Assembly: GCA_963575745.1 (NCBI GenBank)
Contig: CAUYUJ010004969.1
Coordinates: 340,997-373,496, forward strand
Reading direction: 5' to 3'
DNA length: 32,500 nt
DNA from: Prorocentrum cordatum
Lineage: Eukaryota; Sar; Dinophyceae; Prorocentrales; Prorocentraceae
In this document: positions 1 through 10,647 of the stretch, in pieces
Numbering within the stretch: the first letter of the stretch is position 1
Layout of the letters: each line of letters begins with the position of its first letter
The notes under the pieces: model-generated
What the model saw: the letters and a program-made list of their open reading frames with translations, nothing else
Database searches by the model: none
Told to the model about the DNA's origin: nothing
Made by a program: the position numbers and the translations under genes

Positions 1-235
1 GGGTCGGGTCGGGTCGGGGTGCCTGGCGGTGCTCCGCGTGGTCCTCCGCGCGGCCGGGGGGTCATGGGGTGGTCAACCTCCCGCGCGGCGGTGGAGCGGA
101 CCCGGGCCCCGCGCTCTCCCTGCTGCGTGACGGCACGCGGTCGGGGGGTCCAGGTCTGGAAAGGTCCAGCCCCGGCCCCCCCGCGGACTGAGAGGTCCCC
201 TGCAAAGGGGGTCGAGCAGGCGTTGATCGTTGAAA
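1..235. other. GC-rich sequence, no gene recognised
   Basis: The window opens with four GGGTC-type pentamers (1-20) and continues as GC-rich sequence with no motif I recognise. Frames crossing it run into the pyrimidine array that follows and have no protein-like composition. Confidence 0.5.
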
Positions 236-740
236 TCCCCTCGTCCTACTCCTCCTCCTCCTCCCCTCTTCCTCCTCCTTCTCCTCATCTCTCCTTGTCG
301 CTGTCATCCTGCCAATTCTTCTCCTTCGTCTCCTCTTCCCCTCCTCCATCTTCCTTTTCCTCCTCGCACCTCCCCCCAACTGCTTCACATCCTATCTCCT
401 GCCTCTACTTCCCCTCTTCCTTCTCCCCCTCCTCCCCTCCTCCTCCTCCTCCTCCCATCCTCTTCCTCCTCCTCCTCCTCCTCCTTCTCCTTCCCCTCTC
501 TTTACTCCTCTTCCTCCTCCTTATCCCTCTGGGAACCTCCTGCTTTCTCAGAACATGTCAGCACGACGTTGGAAGCAATTGCAACTTCTTCAACGTCGCC
601 GAGCTTATGCGAACGCCCCCTGCTCCTCTTCCGAACTCTTCCTGTCTTACCCAATTCCCCTCTCCTGCCTCCTCCCTCCCTCCCTCTCCTTCCTCCTTCC
701 TCCTCCTACTCCTCCTGCTGCTCCTTGCCTTCTTTCTCAC
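236..740. repeat. Interrupted (TCC)n pyrimidine array
   Basis: The tract is almost wholly C and T on the plus strand, built on TCC triplets with TTC and CCC variants. A less repetitive stretch interrupts it at about 540-640. Translations are poly-Ser, poly-Pro or poly-Leu with no domain. Such purine/pyrimidine asymmetric DNA could form triplexes or act as a polypyrimidine tract, but nothing here shows that it does. Confidence 0.9.
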
Positions 741-907
741 CCACCACCACGCACTCCCAGAGGAAGATGATGATGGCGGAGGGACGACGACGACGAGATC
801 TCCTCAGCCGCCACGAACTCCTCGGGATCGTCTACAGAAGCAGACAGCATCTCGTACCTTCAATCAGCCGCGAGCCAGGAACGCGAAGGGAGGGACTGGG
901 AGAGACA

Positions 908-1233
908 GAGGATGGTGGTGGTGGCGGTGGTGGTTATGCTGCTGCTGCTGATGCTGCTGCTGATGATGCTGCTGATGGTGATGACGCTGATGCTGATGCG
1001 GCTGCTGCTGCTGCTGATGATGATGATGGTGGTGATGATGCTGATACTGATGCTGTTGCTGTTGCTGATGCTGCTGATGAAGATGCCAATGCCGATGCCG
1101 ACGCCGACGATGATGCTGCTGCTGCCGATGATGATGCTGCTGCTGATGATGACGACGATGATGATGCTGCTGATGATGGTGACGAGGGTGATGGTGATGA
1201 GGGTGATGAGAGTGATGGTGATGAGGGTGATGG

Positions 1234-1289
<56 letters not shown>

Positions 1290-1359
1290 CTGCTGCTGCT
1301 GCTGCTGACGACGGTGATGCTGCTAATGATGCTGATGCTGATGGTGCTGCTGCTGCTGA

Positions 1360-1400
<41 letters not shown>

Positions 1401-1548
1401 AGGATGATGATGATGGTCGTGCTGGTGATGGTGATGGGGATGGTGGCGATGTGATGCTGCTGCGGAGGTGGAGGTGGAGGAGGAGGAGGTGGAGGAGGAG
1501 GAGGAGGAGGAGGAGGAGGAGGAAGGAGGAGGAGGAGGGAGAAGGAGG
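908..1548. repeat. (GAT/GCT)n trinucleotide array passing into (GGA)n
   Basis: Mixed GAT, GCT, GAC and GGT triplets fill 908-1460. There is a purer (GAT)n core near 1219-1288 and GCT runs near 1290-1380. From about 1462 the array becomes GGA/GGT. All frames stay open because none of these triplets gives a stop in the majority phases, so the poly-Asp/Ala and poly-Ser translations are not evidence of a gene. Confidence 0.93.
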
Positions 1549-3127
1549 AGATAAGGGGGAGCAGGCAGGAGGGAGGAAGGAGGGCGGGAAGGGGGAGCGG
1601 GAGCCGAGGGCGGCGCGGGCCTTCCCGCGGCCACGAGCCGCGCGGAGGCAAGGGCCCAGGCCATCACGGCAGGCCCCCCCGCGCAGGGACGCAGGCCCTC
1701 GCCATGGGGCACCGCCGGCGCGCCGAGGGCGGGGCGGCGACCCCCCCCGGGGAACGGGCGGCCTGCCGCCCCTCGGTGCTGCCGAGACGGGCGCGGAGAG
1801 AGGGGGGGGGGGGACAGCGGCGGGGCAGCAGTTCCTGCGCGGATGGCCCGGCGGCCCACCACCCCCGAGAGAGGGCCCCGAGGCGGCCCGAGAGGGCCCC
1901 GCGCGAGTCCAGACGCCCCACAGCCTGCCCAGGCGGCCCGAAGAGGCGCTCCGGGGAGCCTCCAGCGGGTGGCTCCCGGAGTCGGCGCTCGAGGCGCCAC
2001 CGCACCGCCGGGAGCTCCAACGGGACGCCCTGCTAGCACCCTCGGATAGAGTCAGAATGTGTATGGAGGACGGGTGGTAAGGACGCAAGACCCTTGGAGG
2101 CCGAACTTGGGATTTTGGTGGGCGGCGGGCGACCCAAACCCCAGGGGCGCCAGGGTGCCCTGCCCCAGCGAGAGGCCCACGAAGACGGCACTGGGCGTGC
2201 CGCAGAGACGAGGACACAAGGGCACCCCAGATGAAGGCGCGCGTCCTTACCAGGCGCGTTGACCGTAGCTGCCCTGTCCTCTTTGAACAGGCATCGCTGT
2301 CGGTGTCGCCGCGGACGTGGTCCATCTGAGACGGATGCACGCCTGCCCCGCAGCGACCGATGTCGGCTCTGGGCAACCTCTGCTGCTGGGCACCGTGCAA
2401 AGCCCAGGCCTCGGGCGCATTGCTTCTCTCGGGCCCCAGCGCTGTTCCTCTACCTCGACCTCCGGGGGCTGGCTTCGGGCACCGGGGACATCGGCAGACG
2501 AGCCGGGATGAGGCACTTGGCCCAGGGCACGAGTCGAGACTGGCAGAGCCTACTGATTGAAAGGGTCGATCCGTCCGATGTCTCAGTACTCAAGTCTGCA
2601 GTGGACCCTCAAGCTTCGTGAGTCGTCATGGTGGCCGCTCAGGATTTGTCCTGGGGCAACCCTTGCTGGATTCCCTCCCGCGCCCAGCCGTGGCGACGAG
2701 CCGCGCCCAGCCGTGGCGATGAGAATTTCCAAACACGTATAGAGAACTGCGAAGCGACGACGCCCAGCCCATCCTGACCAGTTTTCTGGGTCGCGTCCAG
2801 CGTGGCGACGAGAGCTGAAGAGCAGGAGGAGGACCGGTGTAAATTCAAGACGCAGCAGCGATGTTGCAATCCACCCTCAATCCCAGTTCCCTCCGCATAG
2901 GTCCCTACAAGAATTCGTTTTCGCTGCTGGAAGTGTCCCGTTGGAGGGCAACGGTTTGACAATTCTCAGATTCAACGCCGCGAATCGACTTTACGGTTGC
3001 ATCCTGACGATCCTGCATCGTGCCAGGACACCGGTCCTGGGACGTCAACACAACGAATCAACGTGACCTGTGCGCCCTGGCAATCCATTTTCGCGCAAGA
3101 GCCCAATTCCCAGTACGTCGACCATAC
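1549..3127. other. GC-rich unique sequence, no gene identified
   Basis: About 1.6 kb without arrays. Up to about 2050 it is very GC-rich with runs of G or C; after that it is more balanced. Short frames on both strands carry no recognisable domain, and none shows consistent third-position G/C bias like that of the right-hand gene. A 23-bp-period two-copy repeat lies at 2678-2722. Exons of an unrecognised gene could be hidden here. Confidence 0.5.
2678..2722. repeat. Two-copy 23-bp direct repeat
   Basis: The string CGCGCCCAGCCGTGGCGA occurs twice with a 23-bp period, and CCAGCGTGGCGACGAG recurs near 2798. It looks like a small local duplication. Confidence 0.7.
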
Positions 3128-4112
3128 ACATCCGTTGAGCTGGTGCAAACTTTGAAAACGAATGTGCGCAAAGCTGAAGCGACCACCTCATGTCGAACAA
3201 AAGCCGCCCTGCATCATCCGTGAAACCCTTGCAAACTTGTGAAACAAATGTGCGCGGCGCTAAGAAAGGAGAACCACGTTGTGAAACATAATCGCCCTCT
3301 ATCCGTGAAGCTCTTGTAAAATTTTGAAACGAATGCGCCCAACTCTAAGGCGATGACCACGTCTTCAAATGAGCCGCCCTACACTCGTGAAGCTCTGCAC
3401 GCTTCTCAAACGAATGTACGCGGCGCTAAAACGCGAACCGCGTTTTGAAACCGACCGCTCTCCATCCGTGACTTTTCAAACGAATGTGCGCGTCGCCATG
3501 GCGAGAACCACACGCTGTTGGAAGAAGGCCCGCCCCCACGCCCGTGGAACGGTCGCAAAATTTGAAAACGAACGTGCGCGGCGCAAGACATGTTGAGAAC
3601 GAACCGCCCTCCATCCGTGAAGCTCTTGCACACTTGCAAGGAAAAGGTGCGTGGCGCTGAGGCGAGAACCACATTTTGAACATGAGCCGCCTTCATGCGT
3701 CAAGCTCTTACAGACTTTTGAAACGAATGTGCGCGGCGCTAGAGCGAGAACCACCATTAAAAAACGAACCACCCTTCATCCGTGACGCTCCTGCGAACTG
3801 TCGAAGCGAATGTGCGCGGCGCTGAAGCGAGAACCACACTTTCAACACGAACCATCCTCCGTCCATGGCGCTCTTGCAAGCATGTAACACGAACTTGCGC
3901 GGCGCTAAAACAATAAACACATCGTGCAAACGATTAGCCCTCCATCCGTCAAACTCTTGCAAGCTTGTAAACCGAATGTACGCGGCGCCAAAGCAATAAC
4001 TACACTTTGATTTCGACCCGCCCTCCATCCGTGAAGCTGTTGCACAATTTTCAAACGACTGTGCGCGGCGCTAAAGCGATAACTACGTTTTGAAAACGAC
4101 CCGCCGTCCAAC
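3128..4112. repeat. Diverged ~80-bp tandem repeat array, about 12 copies
   Basis: The anchor GAATGTGCGCGGCGCT, exact or with a few changes, recurs near 3160, 3245, 3325, 3412, 3482, 3569, 3640, 3725, 3806, 3891, 3975 and 4057, spaced 70 to 87 bp. Each unit also has a segment like CCATCCGTGAAGCTCTTGC and one like GCGAGAACCACATTTTGAA. Copies differ by substitutions and small indels, so unit length and frame drift and no continuous protein is encoded. Related copies in reverse orientation lie at 6830-7320. Confidence 0.88.
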
Positions 4113-4240
4113 TGTGAACATATCATGCTTCAAGATCATCAGTGGTGGGCAATCTCGGGCGAAACGCCCTCCCTGCAGTACCAACACGTCTCGGGGTTGA
4201 CAGGGAGAAACTATTCATAATGGAAACGAGCTAAACAGGA

Positions 4241-4560
4241 GGAACAAAAGGAGGAGGAGGAGGAGGAGGAGCAGAAGGAGGAGGAGGAGGAGGAGGAAGA
4301 AGAGGAGGATGACTGAGGAGAGGGAGGAGGATGAGGGAAGCGGGGATGGCGGGAGAAACGGTCGCGAGGCAGGGAAGAGGTGGGCGGGAAGAGGAGGAGG
4401 AGGAGGAGGAGGAGGAGGAGGCGGAGGAGGAGGAGGAGGAGGAGGAGGAGAGGAGCAGAGGAGGAGGAGGAGGAGGAGGAGGAGGGGAGGGAGGGAGGGA
4501 GGGAGGGAGGGAGGAGGGAGGAGACGCGGGAAGGAGGGGGGGGGGCAGGACGACGACGCC
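4241..4560. repeat. (GGA)n purine array with a GGGA segment
   Basis: GGA triplets dominate, with AGA and GCG interruptions, and a GGGA tetranucleotide run lies near 4486-4515. Frames translate to poly-Arg, poly-Glu or poly-Gly on the plus strand and poly-Ser, poly-Leu or poly-Pro on the minus. I regard it as non-coding. Confidence 0.92.
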
Positions 4561-4686
4561 GACGGGAACGTTCCTCGCCTCCACCGCCTTCCGTGCGCCG
4601 CCGAGGAGTCCGCCCGGCGAGGGGGGTCTCCCCTGCCCGGGCGCGGGCTGAGCCAACAACATGGCTTCCAGCGTCGGTCCTCTTCC

Positions 4687-4847
4687 TTTTAGTCGGGCGT
4701 GTCCCCATACAGGGGGATTTTCGAAGAAAAACAAAAATACCCCCCAAATACCCCAAAATGATTAGAAAATGCTAAAAACAAATTGTCCCCAGACTATTGT
4801 TTGACTATTTTTGAATATTCCCCCTGTAGAGGGACAGGCCCGACTTA
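4687..4847. mobile_element. TIR element family 1, copy 1 (MITE-like)
   Basis: The left end reads AGTCGGGCGTGTCCCCATAC followed by AGGGGGATTTTCG. The reverse complement of the right end reads AGTCGGGCCTGTCCCTCTAC followed by AGGGGGAATATTC, so about 33 bp form imperfect terminal inverted repeats. The interior is A+T-rich in a G+C-rich setting and too short (161 bp) for a transposase. CCTCTTCC occurs immediately outside both ends (4679-4686 and 4848-4855), a possible 8-bp target-site duplication, although nearby TCC-rich DNA weakens that point. Two more family members are at 13944-14133 and 23133-23288. I infer a non-autonomous DNA transposon; 8-bp duplications would suit a hAT-like source. Confidence 0.8.
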
Positions 4848-5002
4848 CCTCTTCCTCCACCTCCTCTTCCGCCCTCCCTTCGCGTCCTCTACCGCTCTTC
4901 CTTGCAAACAATTGGCTCCTCCCTGCCGCACCCCCAAACGTGTCGGTTGGGCGGGCCGGGTGTTTCGCCTGAGACTTCCTCGGCATTTGCGGCCAGGACC
5001 GT

Positions 5003-5195
5003 TTGGATAACGTGTCGCGGCGGCGGCCCCGGCGAAACGTCATGCCTTGCGAATGGACAACGTGTCGCACCGCTCCGCCGGGCTGGAGCTCGGAAAGGCT
5101 CGGGGCGTTGACGCTGGGCGGCGGAAGTGGATATCGTGTCGTGCCGCAGCGTGGTAGGCCAGAATCGGCGGCGCGACACGCTAAGCCAAACTTCC
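5003..5195. repeat. Dispersed repeat A, copy 1
   Basis: Shares an ordered series of segments with 22236-22388: GTGTCG..GGCGGCGGCCCC, then GAAAGGCTCGGG, then GTGTCG..GGCCAGAA.CGGCGGC, then GACAC. The last part can fold back on itself, with CGTGTCG near 5134 and CGACACG near 5175. TGGAYAACGTGTCGC is repeated near 5005 and 5053, with a variant near 5130. Its nature is unknown; it could be a decayed element or part of a duplicated gene. Confidence 0.65.
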
Positions 5196-5289
5196 CGACC
5201 GTATCACCCTCCACTTTGAAAGGTGCAACAGTTAGAGGGTGCGCCGCTGGATCTCCCCAGGGGGGGGGGAGTTTAGGACCCCCCCCCTC

Positions 5290-5500
5290 CTCCCCTTCCC
5301 CGATCCGTCGTCGGGGACCCCCCCTCCCCTCCCCCCCTTCCCCGATCCGTCATCGGGGGACCCCCCCCCCCCTTCTCCCCCTTTCCCCGACCCGTCGTCG
5401 GGGACCCCCCCCCCCTCCCCCCCTTTCGAAGGGGGGGGGGGGTCCCGACCCCCCACCCCCCCCTCCCCTCCCCCCCTTTCGCGCCGCGCCCCGGCCCCTG
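5290..5500. repeat. C-rich tandem block with short hairpins
   Basis: Three units of 42-45 bp each contain a palindromic core CCCCGA-N7-TCGGGG at 5298-5316, 5340-5358 and 5385-5403, separated by long C runs. A (G)n run near 5428-5442 makes a further foldback with neighbouring C runs. No coding signal. Confidence 0.8.
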
Positions 5501-5522
5501 GCTCCGGAACCCCCCAAGCCCA

Positions 5523-5597
5523 CCCCTACCCCTAGTCCTCAACCCTAACCCAAGCTCCCTAATCCTAACCCCAACCACTAACCCCAGCCCCACAGAG
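5523..5597. repeat. Degenerate telomere-like CCCTAA sequence
   Basis: The stretch holds CCCTAACCC, CCCTAATCC, CTAACCCC and CCACTAACCCC variants, resembling irregular CCCTAA-type telomere repeats. It runs directly into the heptamer satellite at 5598. It is short and degenerate, so it could be an interstitial telomere relic or chance C+A-rich sequence. Confidence 0.5.
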
Positions 5598-6774
5598 TAC
5601 TCACTACTCATTACTCACTACTGACTACTCGCTATTCGCTACTCACTTCTCACTACCCCTACTCACTACTCACGACTCACTACTCACTATCCACTACTCA
5701 GTACCCACCACCCACTACTCGCTACTCTCCCTACTCACTACTCCCTCCTCCCTACTCCCTACTCACTACTCACTCCTCGCTCCTCACTACCCACTACTCA
5801 ACACTCACTACTCACTAAGCACTACTCACTACTCATTACCCACTACTCACTAATCACTACTCATTACCCACTACCCACTATCCACTACTCACTACTCACT
5901 ACTCATTGCCCACAAATCACTACTCACTACCCACTACTCGCTACTCGCTACTCCCAACTCCCTACACAATACTGACTACACAGTACTCAGTACTCGCTAC
6001 TCCCATACTCGCTACTCAATACTCACTACTCACTCCCCGCTACTTACTTTTCACTACTCACTACTTACTGCTCCCTACTCACTAGTCACTACATAGTCTC
6101 TAGTCGCTAGTCACAATCCACTAGTCACTGGGCACTAGTCACTACTCACTACTCACCAATCGCTACCCACTACCCACTATTCGCTACCCACTTCTTACTA
6201 CTCACTGCTCACTGCTCCCTACTCCCTACTCTCTACCCACTACTCACTTGTCATTACTCACCACTCGCTACTCCCTACTCGCTACTCACTAATCACTACC
6301 CACTACTCACTACTGACTACTCTCTACTCACTACTCACTCCGCCCTACTCGCTCCTCACTGCTCACTACGCGCTACTCCCTACATATCCACTACTCACTA
6401 CCCACTGCCACCACCCACTGCTCTCTATTCATCACTACTCACTACTCACTACTCACTACGCACTACTCAGCACCCACTACTCACTACTCATTACTCACTA
6501 CGCACTACGTACTACCGACTACTCACTACTCACTAATCACTACTCGCCACCCACTACTCACTACCCAGTACTCATTACTCCCTACTCCCTACTCGCTACC
6601 CACTACTCGCCACTCACTACTCACTTATCAGTACAGACTACTCACTCTTTACTACTCACTACCCCCCACTCCCTACTCCCTACTCCCTACTCGCCACTCA
6701 CTACCCACTACTCACTACCCAATACTCACTACGCCAGAACTCACTCCCTACTCCCGACTCCGTACTCCCTACAC
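5598..6774. repeat. Degenerate heptamer satellite based on TACTCAC
   Basis: Read from 5598, the sequence breaks into 7-bp words that are mostly TACTCAC with one or two changes (TACTCAT, TACTGAC, TACTCGC, TACCCAC, TATCCAC, TACTCCC), with occasional 1-3 bp slips. About 1.18 kb gives roughly 165 units. It contains no long open frame because TAC/ACT words create frequent stops. Seven base pairs is also the length of the CCCTAAA telomere repeat, but the sequence is different. Confidence 0.88.
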
Positions 6775-6829
6775 GAGGGGGGGGGTCCCCCCCTTTAGTG
6801 TATTCAGGGAGATCCACTGGTGCACTTTC

Positions 6830-6999
6830 CAACAGTTACACGGATGGAACACGGGTCGCCGCAAGGCCGCGCAAATGTGTATTGACAACTTGCACCAGTC
6901 ACAACAATTGGGTGGGGTCGTGAAAAAACAAGGCTCTCGCCTCAGCGCCGCGCACATTCGTCTGTAAAGTGCGCAACAGCAACAAGGATGGAGGACACG

Positions 7000-7030
<31 letters not shown>

Positions 7031-7320
7031 CGTGCTTTATTTTGAAAAAAGAGCTCTTTCCTCAGTGCCGTGCACACTCCCTTTCAACATCTGCAGCAGC
7101 AGCGAAGATGGAGGGCGGTCGTCTTCCACATGGAGCAAGCGCCACGCACGATCGTCGCAAAAACATGCGGCAGTTACAACGAGGAGGAGAAGGAACAGGA
7201 GGAGGAGGAGCAGGAGGAGGGGGAGGAGGAGGAAGAGGAGGAAGGGGATGAAGGGCGGTCGTCTTCCAAACGGAGCCAGCGCCGCGCACGTTCGTCGTGG
7301 CAGCGTGCGGCAGTTAACAG
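6830..7320 (-). repeat. Copies of the 80-bp family in reverse orientation
   Basis: Segments around 6931-6996, 7050-7112 and 7253-7316 read as reverse complements of the unit at 3128-4112: CTCGC.TCAGCGCCGCGCACA, then a run ending in GGATGGAGG. They are more diverged and are broken by a T15 run (6999-7013), a short TG run and a GGA array near 7180-7245. Weaker traces continue to about 7740 (CGGATGGAGGGCGGC near 7620). Confidence 0.75.
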
Positions 7321-7379
7321 GGCTGGAGGGCTCCCTTACAAACTGTGGTTCTCGCGTGGGACCCTCGCGATATGCAACA

Positions 7380-7572
7380 TGAGGAGGAGGAGGAGGAGGA
7401 GGAGGAGGAGGAGGAGGAGGAGGAAGAGGAGGAAGAACGAGGAGCGAGGAGGGAGGATGAGGAGGATGAGGAGGAAGAGGAGGAGGAGGAGGAGGCGGAG
7501 AAGGAGGAGGAGGAGGGGCGAGGGGCGAGGAGGAGGAGGAGGCGAGGAGGAGGAGGAGAAGGGGGAGCCCTG
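7380..7572. repeat. (GGA)n array
   Basis: Nearly pure GGA triplets with GAA and GCG interruptions. Poly-Glu, poly-Arg and poly-Ser translations are artefacts of the array. Confidence 0.92.
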
Positions 7573-7995
7573 GCGGGGAAGATCATGCAACTATTCAGGC
7601 CGAACATCTGCATCACCTGCGCGGATGGAGGGCGGCTCTCTGTTTCAAAGCGGGGACTTCCTTCGTGCGACCTCCCCGAAGCTCGCGGCCAGACGCGTGA
7701 GCCTGCGCAGCAGTTGCACGGATGGGGGCGGCCTTCTTGTCCAGACGGGGGCCTCGCTGGACGCCTCGTGGAACTGTGTGGCGACAGCTCTTCGCATGCC
7801 TCCTGGGTCCGCTGCAAGGGTGTGGGCCAGCCCTTGTTCAAAACCAGGCCAGTCGCCTGCATCGCAGGCCCATAGGGTGCTGGTCTTTCAAGGGGGCGCT
7901 TCCTGCAGTGGGAGGGGAAGTCTTGTAGGGTCTTCTGAGGTGAGGACTTGGGGCGGGATGGCGTCTTGCACAGTCGTTGATGCATTATGGGTTTG
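7573..7995. other. Unassigned sequence with faint 80-bp-family traces
   Basis: The first ~170 bp contains degraded fragments like the 80-bp family (CGGATGGAGGGCGGC, GCAGCAGTTGCACGGATG). The rest is GC-rich and unrecognised. Frames on both strands are open but have no domain and no strong codon signature. Confidence 0.5.
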
Positions 7996-8115
7996 CTCTT
8001 GTCCTCCTCTTCCTCCTCCTGCTGCTCCTCATCCTCCTCCTCCTTCTCCCCCCCTCTCGCCTTCCTCCTTTTTTGCCTCCTCCTTTCCCTCCTCCTCCAC
8101 GTCCTGCGTCGCCGC
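7996..8115. repeat. (TCC)n array
   Basis: Pyrimidine-rich triplets of TCC, TTC and CTC on the plus strand, ending near CGTCCTGCGTCGCC. Confidence 0.88.
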
Positions 8116-8449
8116 CACCGCCGCTCAAAACCTCCTGTTCTGACCAAACTTCCAGAATCCGGGGGAACCCGACCTGGGCGACGAAGATCCCCACCACCAC
8201 CACCCCCCGACGGCCCGTAGGGGGATGAGGAATGAGATGATACAGGATACGAGATGCAGTGAGTCCACGAAGATATCTCACATTAGGATCGTTGCAAGGG
8301 GTGTGCAGCTCTCAATGTGGCTGCAGACCGATGGAGCCCAGATCTGTGGGCTGAAAGACCAGTAGCTCGATCGCACATGTAGCGCCCAGGCACAAGAAGT
8401 TCCAGGCAAGCAGAAGGGCGCAAACAATCCAAGGAGGGCAAGGAGGTGG

Positions 8450-8700
8450 AGGAGGATGGGGGAGGGTGGCGCCATCGCCGCCGCCGCCGCCGCCGCCGTC
8501 ACCGCTGAAGCGGTCGCCACCGCCGCCGTGCCGCCGCGGAGGGTCCTGCCGTTCGCGTTTGCGGGGGAGGCCGCGCCGAAGGCGTCCGCCACGCTTGCCC
8601 GGGAGACCTGGAAGCTTGCCTCGGGGGGCGCGGCGACGGCGTCGACGACGGCGGTCCTCCTCCTCGTCCTCGTTGTCGTCGTCCCCTCCTCCTTCCCTGA
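8450..8700 (-). CDS. Possible exon of unknown Ala/Val-rich protein (weak)
   Basis: The minus strand reads an open, compositionally mixed segment containing ASFQVSRASVADAFGAAS, followed by a poly-Ala run from (GCC)n at 8473-8500, with mostly G or C at third positions. The plus strand in the same region is also open and GC3-rich (it reads RRVLPFAFAGEAAPKASA), so strand choice is not secure. No known domain is recognised, and I cannot place splice sites. It may be an exon of a dinoflagellate gene or simply GC-rich DNA. Confidence 0.2.
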
Positions 8701-9550
8701 GCCTTCGAGGGCCCCTCGTCGCAACGGCTTGGGATTTTGGTCAGGAAGCCCAGGAGCGGTGCAGAGGCCAACTCTGACCGAGGGCGGCGGCGGCGACAGC
8801 GGCGGCGCGGAAGGAGGGAGGAGCAGGAGCAGGACTCAGGACATGCGCCGTTGGGGTCGTGACAGGATCTCCCTCTTCCCTTGCTCGTCCTGCAGCGCGC
8901 TGCAAATCAGTCTTCCCTCGTGCTGGAATCGCCCCGCCCTGGCTCAGCTATCATACAGCAGTAATGCCACTTAATCTCTACAAGTTCGTGAATCACACTG
9001 TACGCTAACTCTACTGCCCTCACCTCCGCACTCATCGAAGTGTTCGCTCTCATATACTCGCTCTGTCTCCTCCAAATGGGCCACCCCGCCCCCCTTCCAG
9101 ACATCCACAATTGCTGCAGAGCTGCCCTGGTCTTCACCTCTCTGGCCTCAGCCGAAGCTGGCTAGAACGCACCAGGGATCAGGGATTCAATTGGGGTTGT
9201 CGCAGCCGCCAAGTTAGTTATCGGAGTACGTTTCGCACATGTCTCCCCTTGTATTCATCGCCTCCTTCGCCAAACTCCGAGTTATCTGCCTCCTTGTCCT
9301 CCTCCCGGTAAAGGCGCCTCCCCCAGTCGGTGCCCGCCTCCGACGTCCTCGCCCCAGACGCCCGCAGACCCTGCAACACATGCCTGAGCATTTCGTATTC
9401 TGTGTCTGTGTCCAGGACGCTGCGCCACAGCCGTACCGTTCAACCACTTGGTGGCCACGGCATTGTCCCCTTTCAGTGAAGGGGCCCTGGGACACACGAA
9501 TCCGCCGATCCGGCGTGTGAGTTTGTGAGAGCGTGGGTTGAGCTCGCTCA
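8701..9550. other. Unassigned sequence
   Basis: Mixed-composition sequence without arrays. Short frames on both strands carry no recognisable domain, and there is no consistent third-position bias. I see no repeats shared with other parts of the window. Confidence 0.45.
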
Positions 9551-10390
9551 AGCTTCGCTCTGAAGAGGGGGGGACGAATTCCAACGGAATTCAATGAACG
9601 CACAAGCTTTGGAGAGGGGGGAGGGGACGCTTCGCTCTGGAGGGGTGGGGACGAATTCCAACGGAATTCACTGAACGCACAAGCCCCCTGAGGGGGGGGA
9701 CGAATTCCAACGGAATTCACTGGGGTCTGGCCATTCAGGCCCGGGAGGGAGGAGGGGGGCGCCATTCAGGCCTGGGAGGGAAGAGGGGGGGGGCTTCGCG
9801 AGGGGCTGACGCCATTCAGGCCCGGGAGGGAGGAGAGGAGGGGGGGGGGGGCACGCCATGAAGATGGGGAGGAGGGAGGAGGGGAGGAGGGGGGGGGGGG
9901 GCTGAACCCATTCAGGCCCGGATGGAAGAGCGGGGGGGGGGGGCCTTCGCTCGTCGGGGGTGGGGGCTGACGCCATTCCGCCCGGGATGAGACGAGGGGG
10001 GGGGGGGCTGACGCAAATATTCAAGGCCCGTAGGGAAGGAGGGGTGGGGGGCCTTCCGCTCTAGGTCCGGGGGGGGGGGGGGCTGACGCCATTCAGGCCC
10101 GGGAGGGAGGAGGGGGGGGGGGCTGACGCCATTAAGGCCCGGGAGGGAGGAGAGGGGGGAAGGGGGGAACGCCATGGGCAGGAGAGGGGGGGGGGGAATG
10201 CCTTGGCTGACGCCATTCAGGCCCGGGAGGAGGAAGTCGGGAGAAGGTGGGGTGGGGGGGGTGGGGGAGCTGACGTCATGGCTGACGCCATTCTGGCCCG
10301 GGAGGGGGATCTGGGGGGGGAGGGAGGGAAGGAGCCCTGACGCCATGGCTTACGCCAGTCAGGCCCGGAAGGCGGGAAGGGACATCCCAT
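9551..10390. repeat. G-rich degenerate tandem block
   Basis: Two sub-families are present. At 9560-9725, three units contain ACGAATTCCAACGGAATTCA near 9574, 9651 and 9700, separated by G runs. From about 9727 to 10370, ten or so units carry TGACGCCATTCAGGCCCGGG followed by GAGGGAGGAGGGGGGG runs, spaced irregularly. The repeated G runs of four or more give the plus strand clear G-quadruplex potential. Translations are Pro-rich and frame-shifting, so I do not call a gene. Confidence 0.85.
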
Positions 10391-10647
10391 GAATTTGGCT
10401 GTTCACGCGAGATTGTCACTTTCGAATATCCGACGGTTGCCCAAGCGAGTTCAACATCTCTATCTTATGAGGATGTCTCGAGCGAGTGCTCTTCTTTAGA
10501 ACATTATCCCGGCAAAGCAACCTAACAGCGATGTGTAGGAGCATATCTGGAAGCATTCCCCGTAAGATTCGGATGAGAACCCAGTTGTAGAATTCTGCTG
10601 TTCTCGCAGTCGTAGTCGCATTCGCGATGACAGTCGCAGCGGCAACG
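10391..10647. other. Unassigned sequence between arrays
   Basis: Unique sequence of moderate GC content with no recognisable gene. It ends in GCAGTCGCAG-type words that lead into the next array. Confidence 0.45.

Noticed and set aside
230-2080. A 616-codon plus-strand frame across the first arrays
   Set aside because: It is Ser/Pro/Leu-rich over TCC triplets, then poly-Asp/Ala over GAT/GCT triplets, then Arg-rich GC-rich sequence. It is open only because the triplets lack stops; overlapping frames on both strands are equally open.
3128-4112. A protein made of repeated RTFVLQACKSL-type units on the minus strand
   Set aside because: The ~80-bp unit changes length from copy to copy, so the motif jumps between frames and meets stops. 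It behaves as a DNA repeat.
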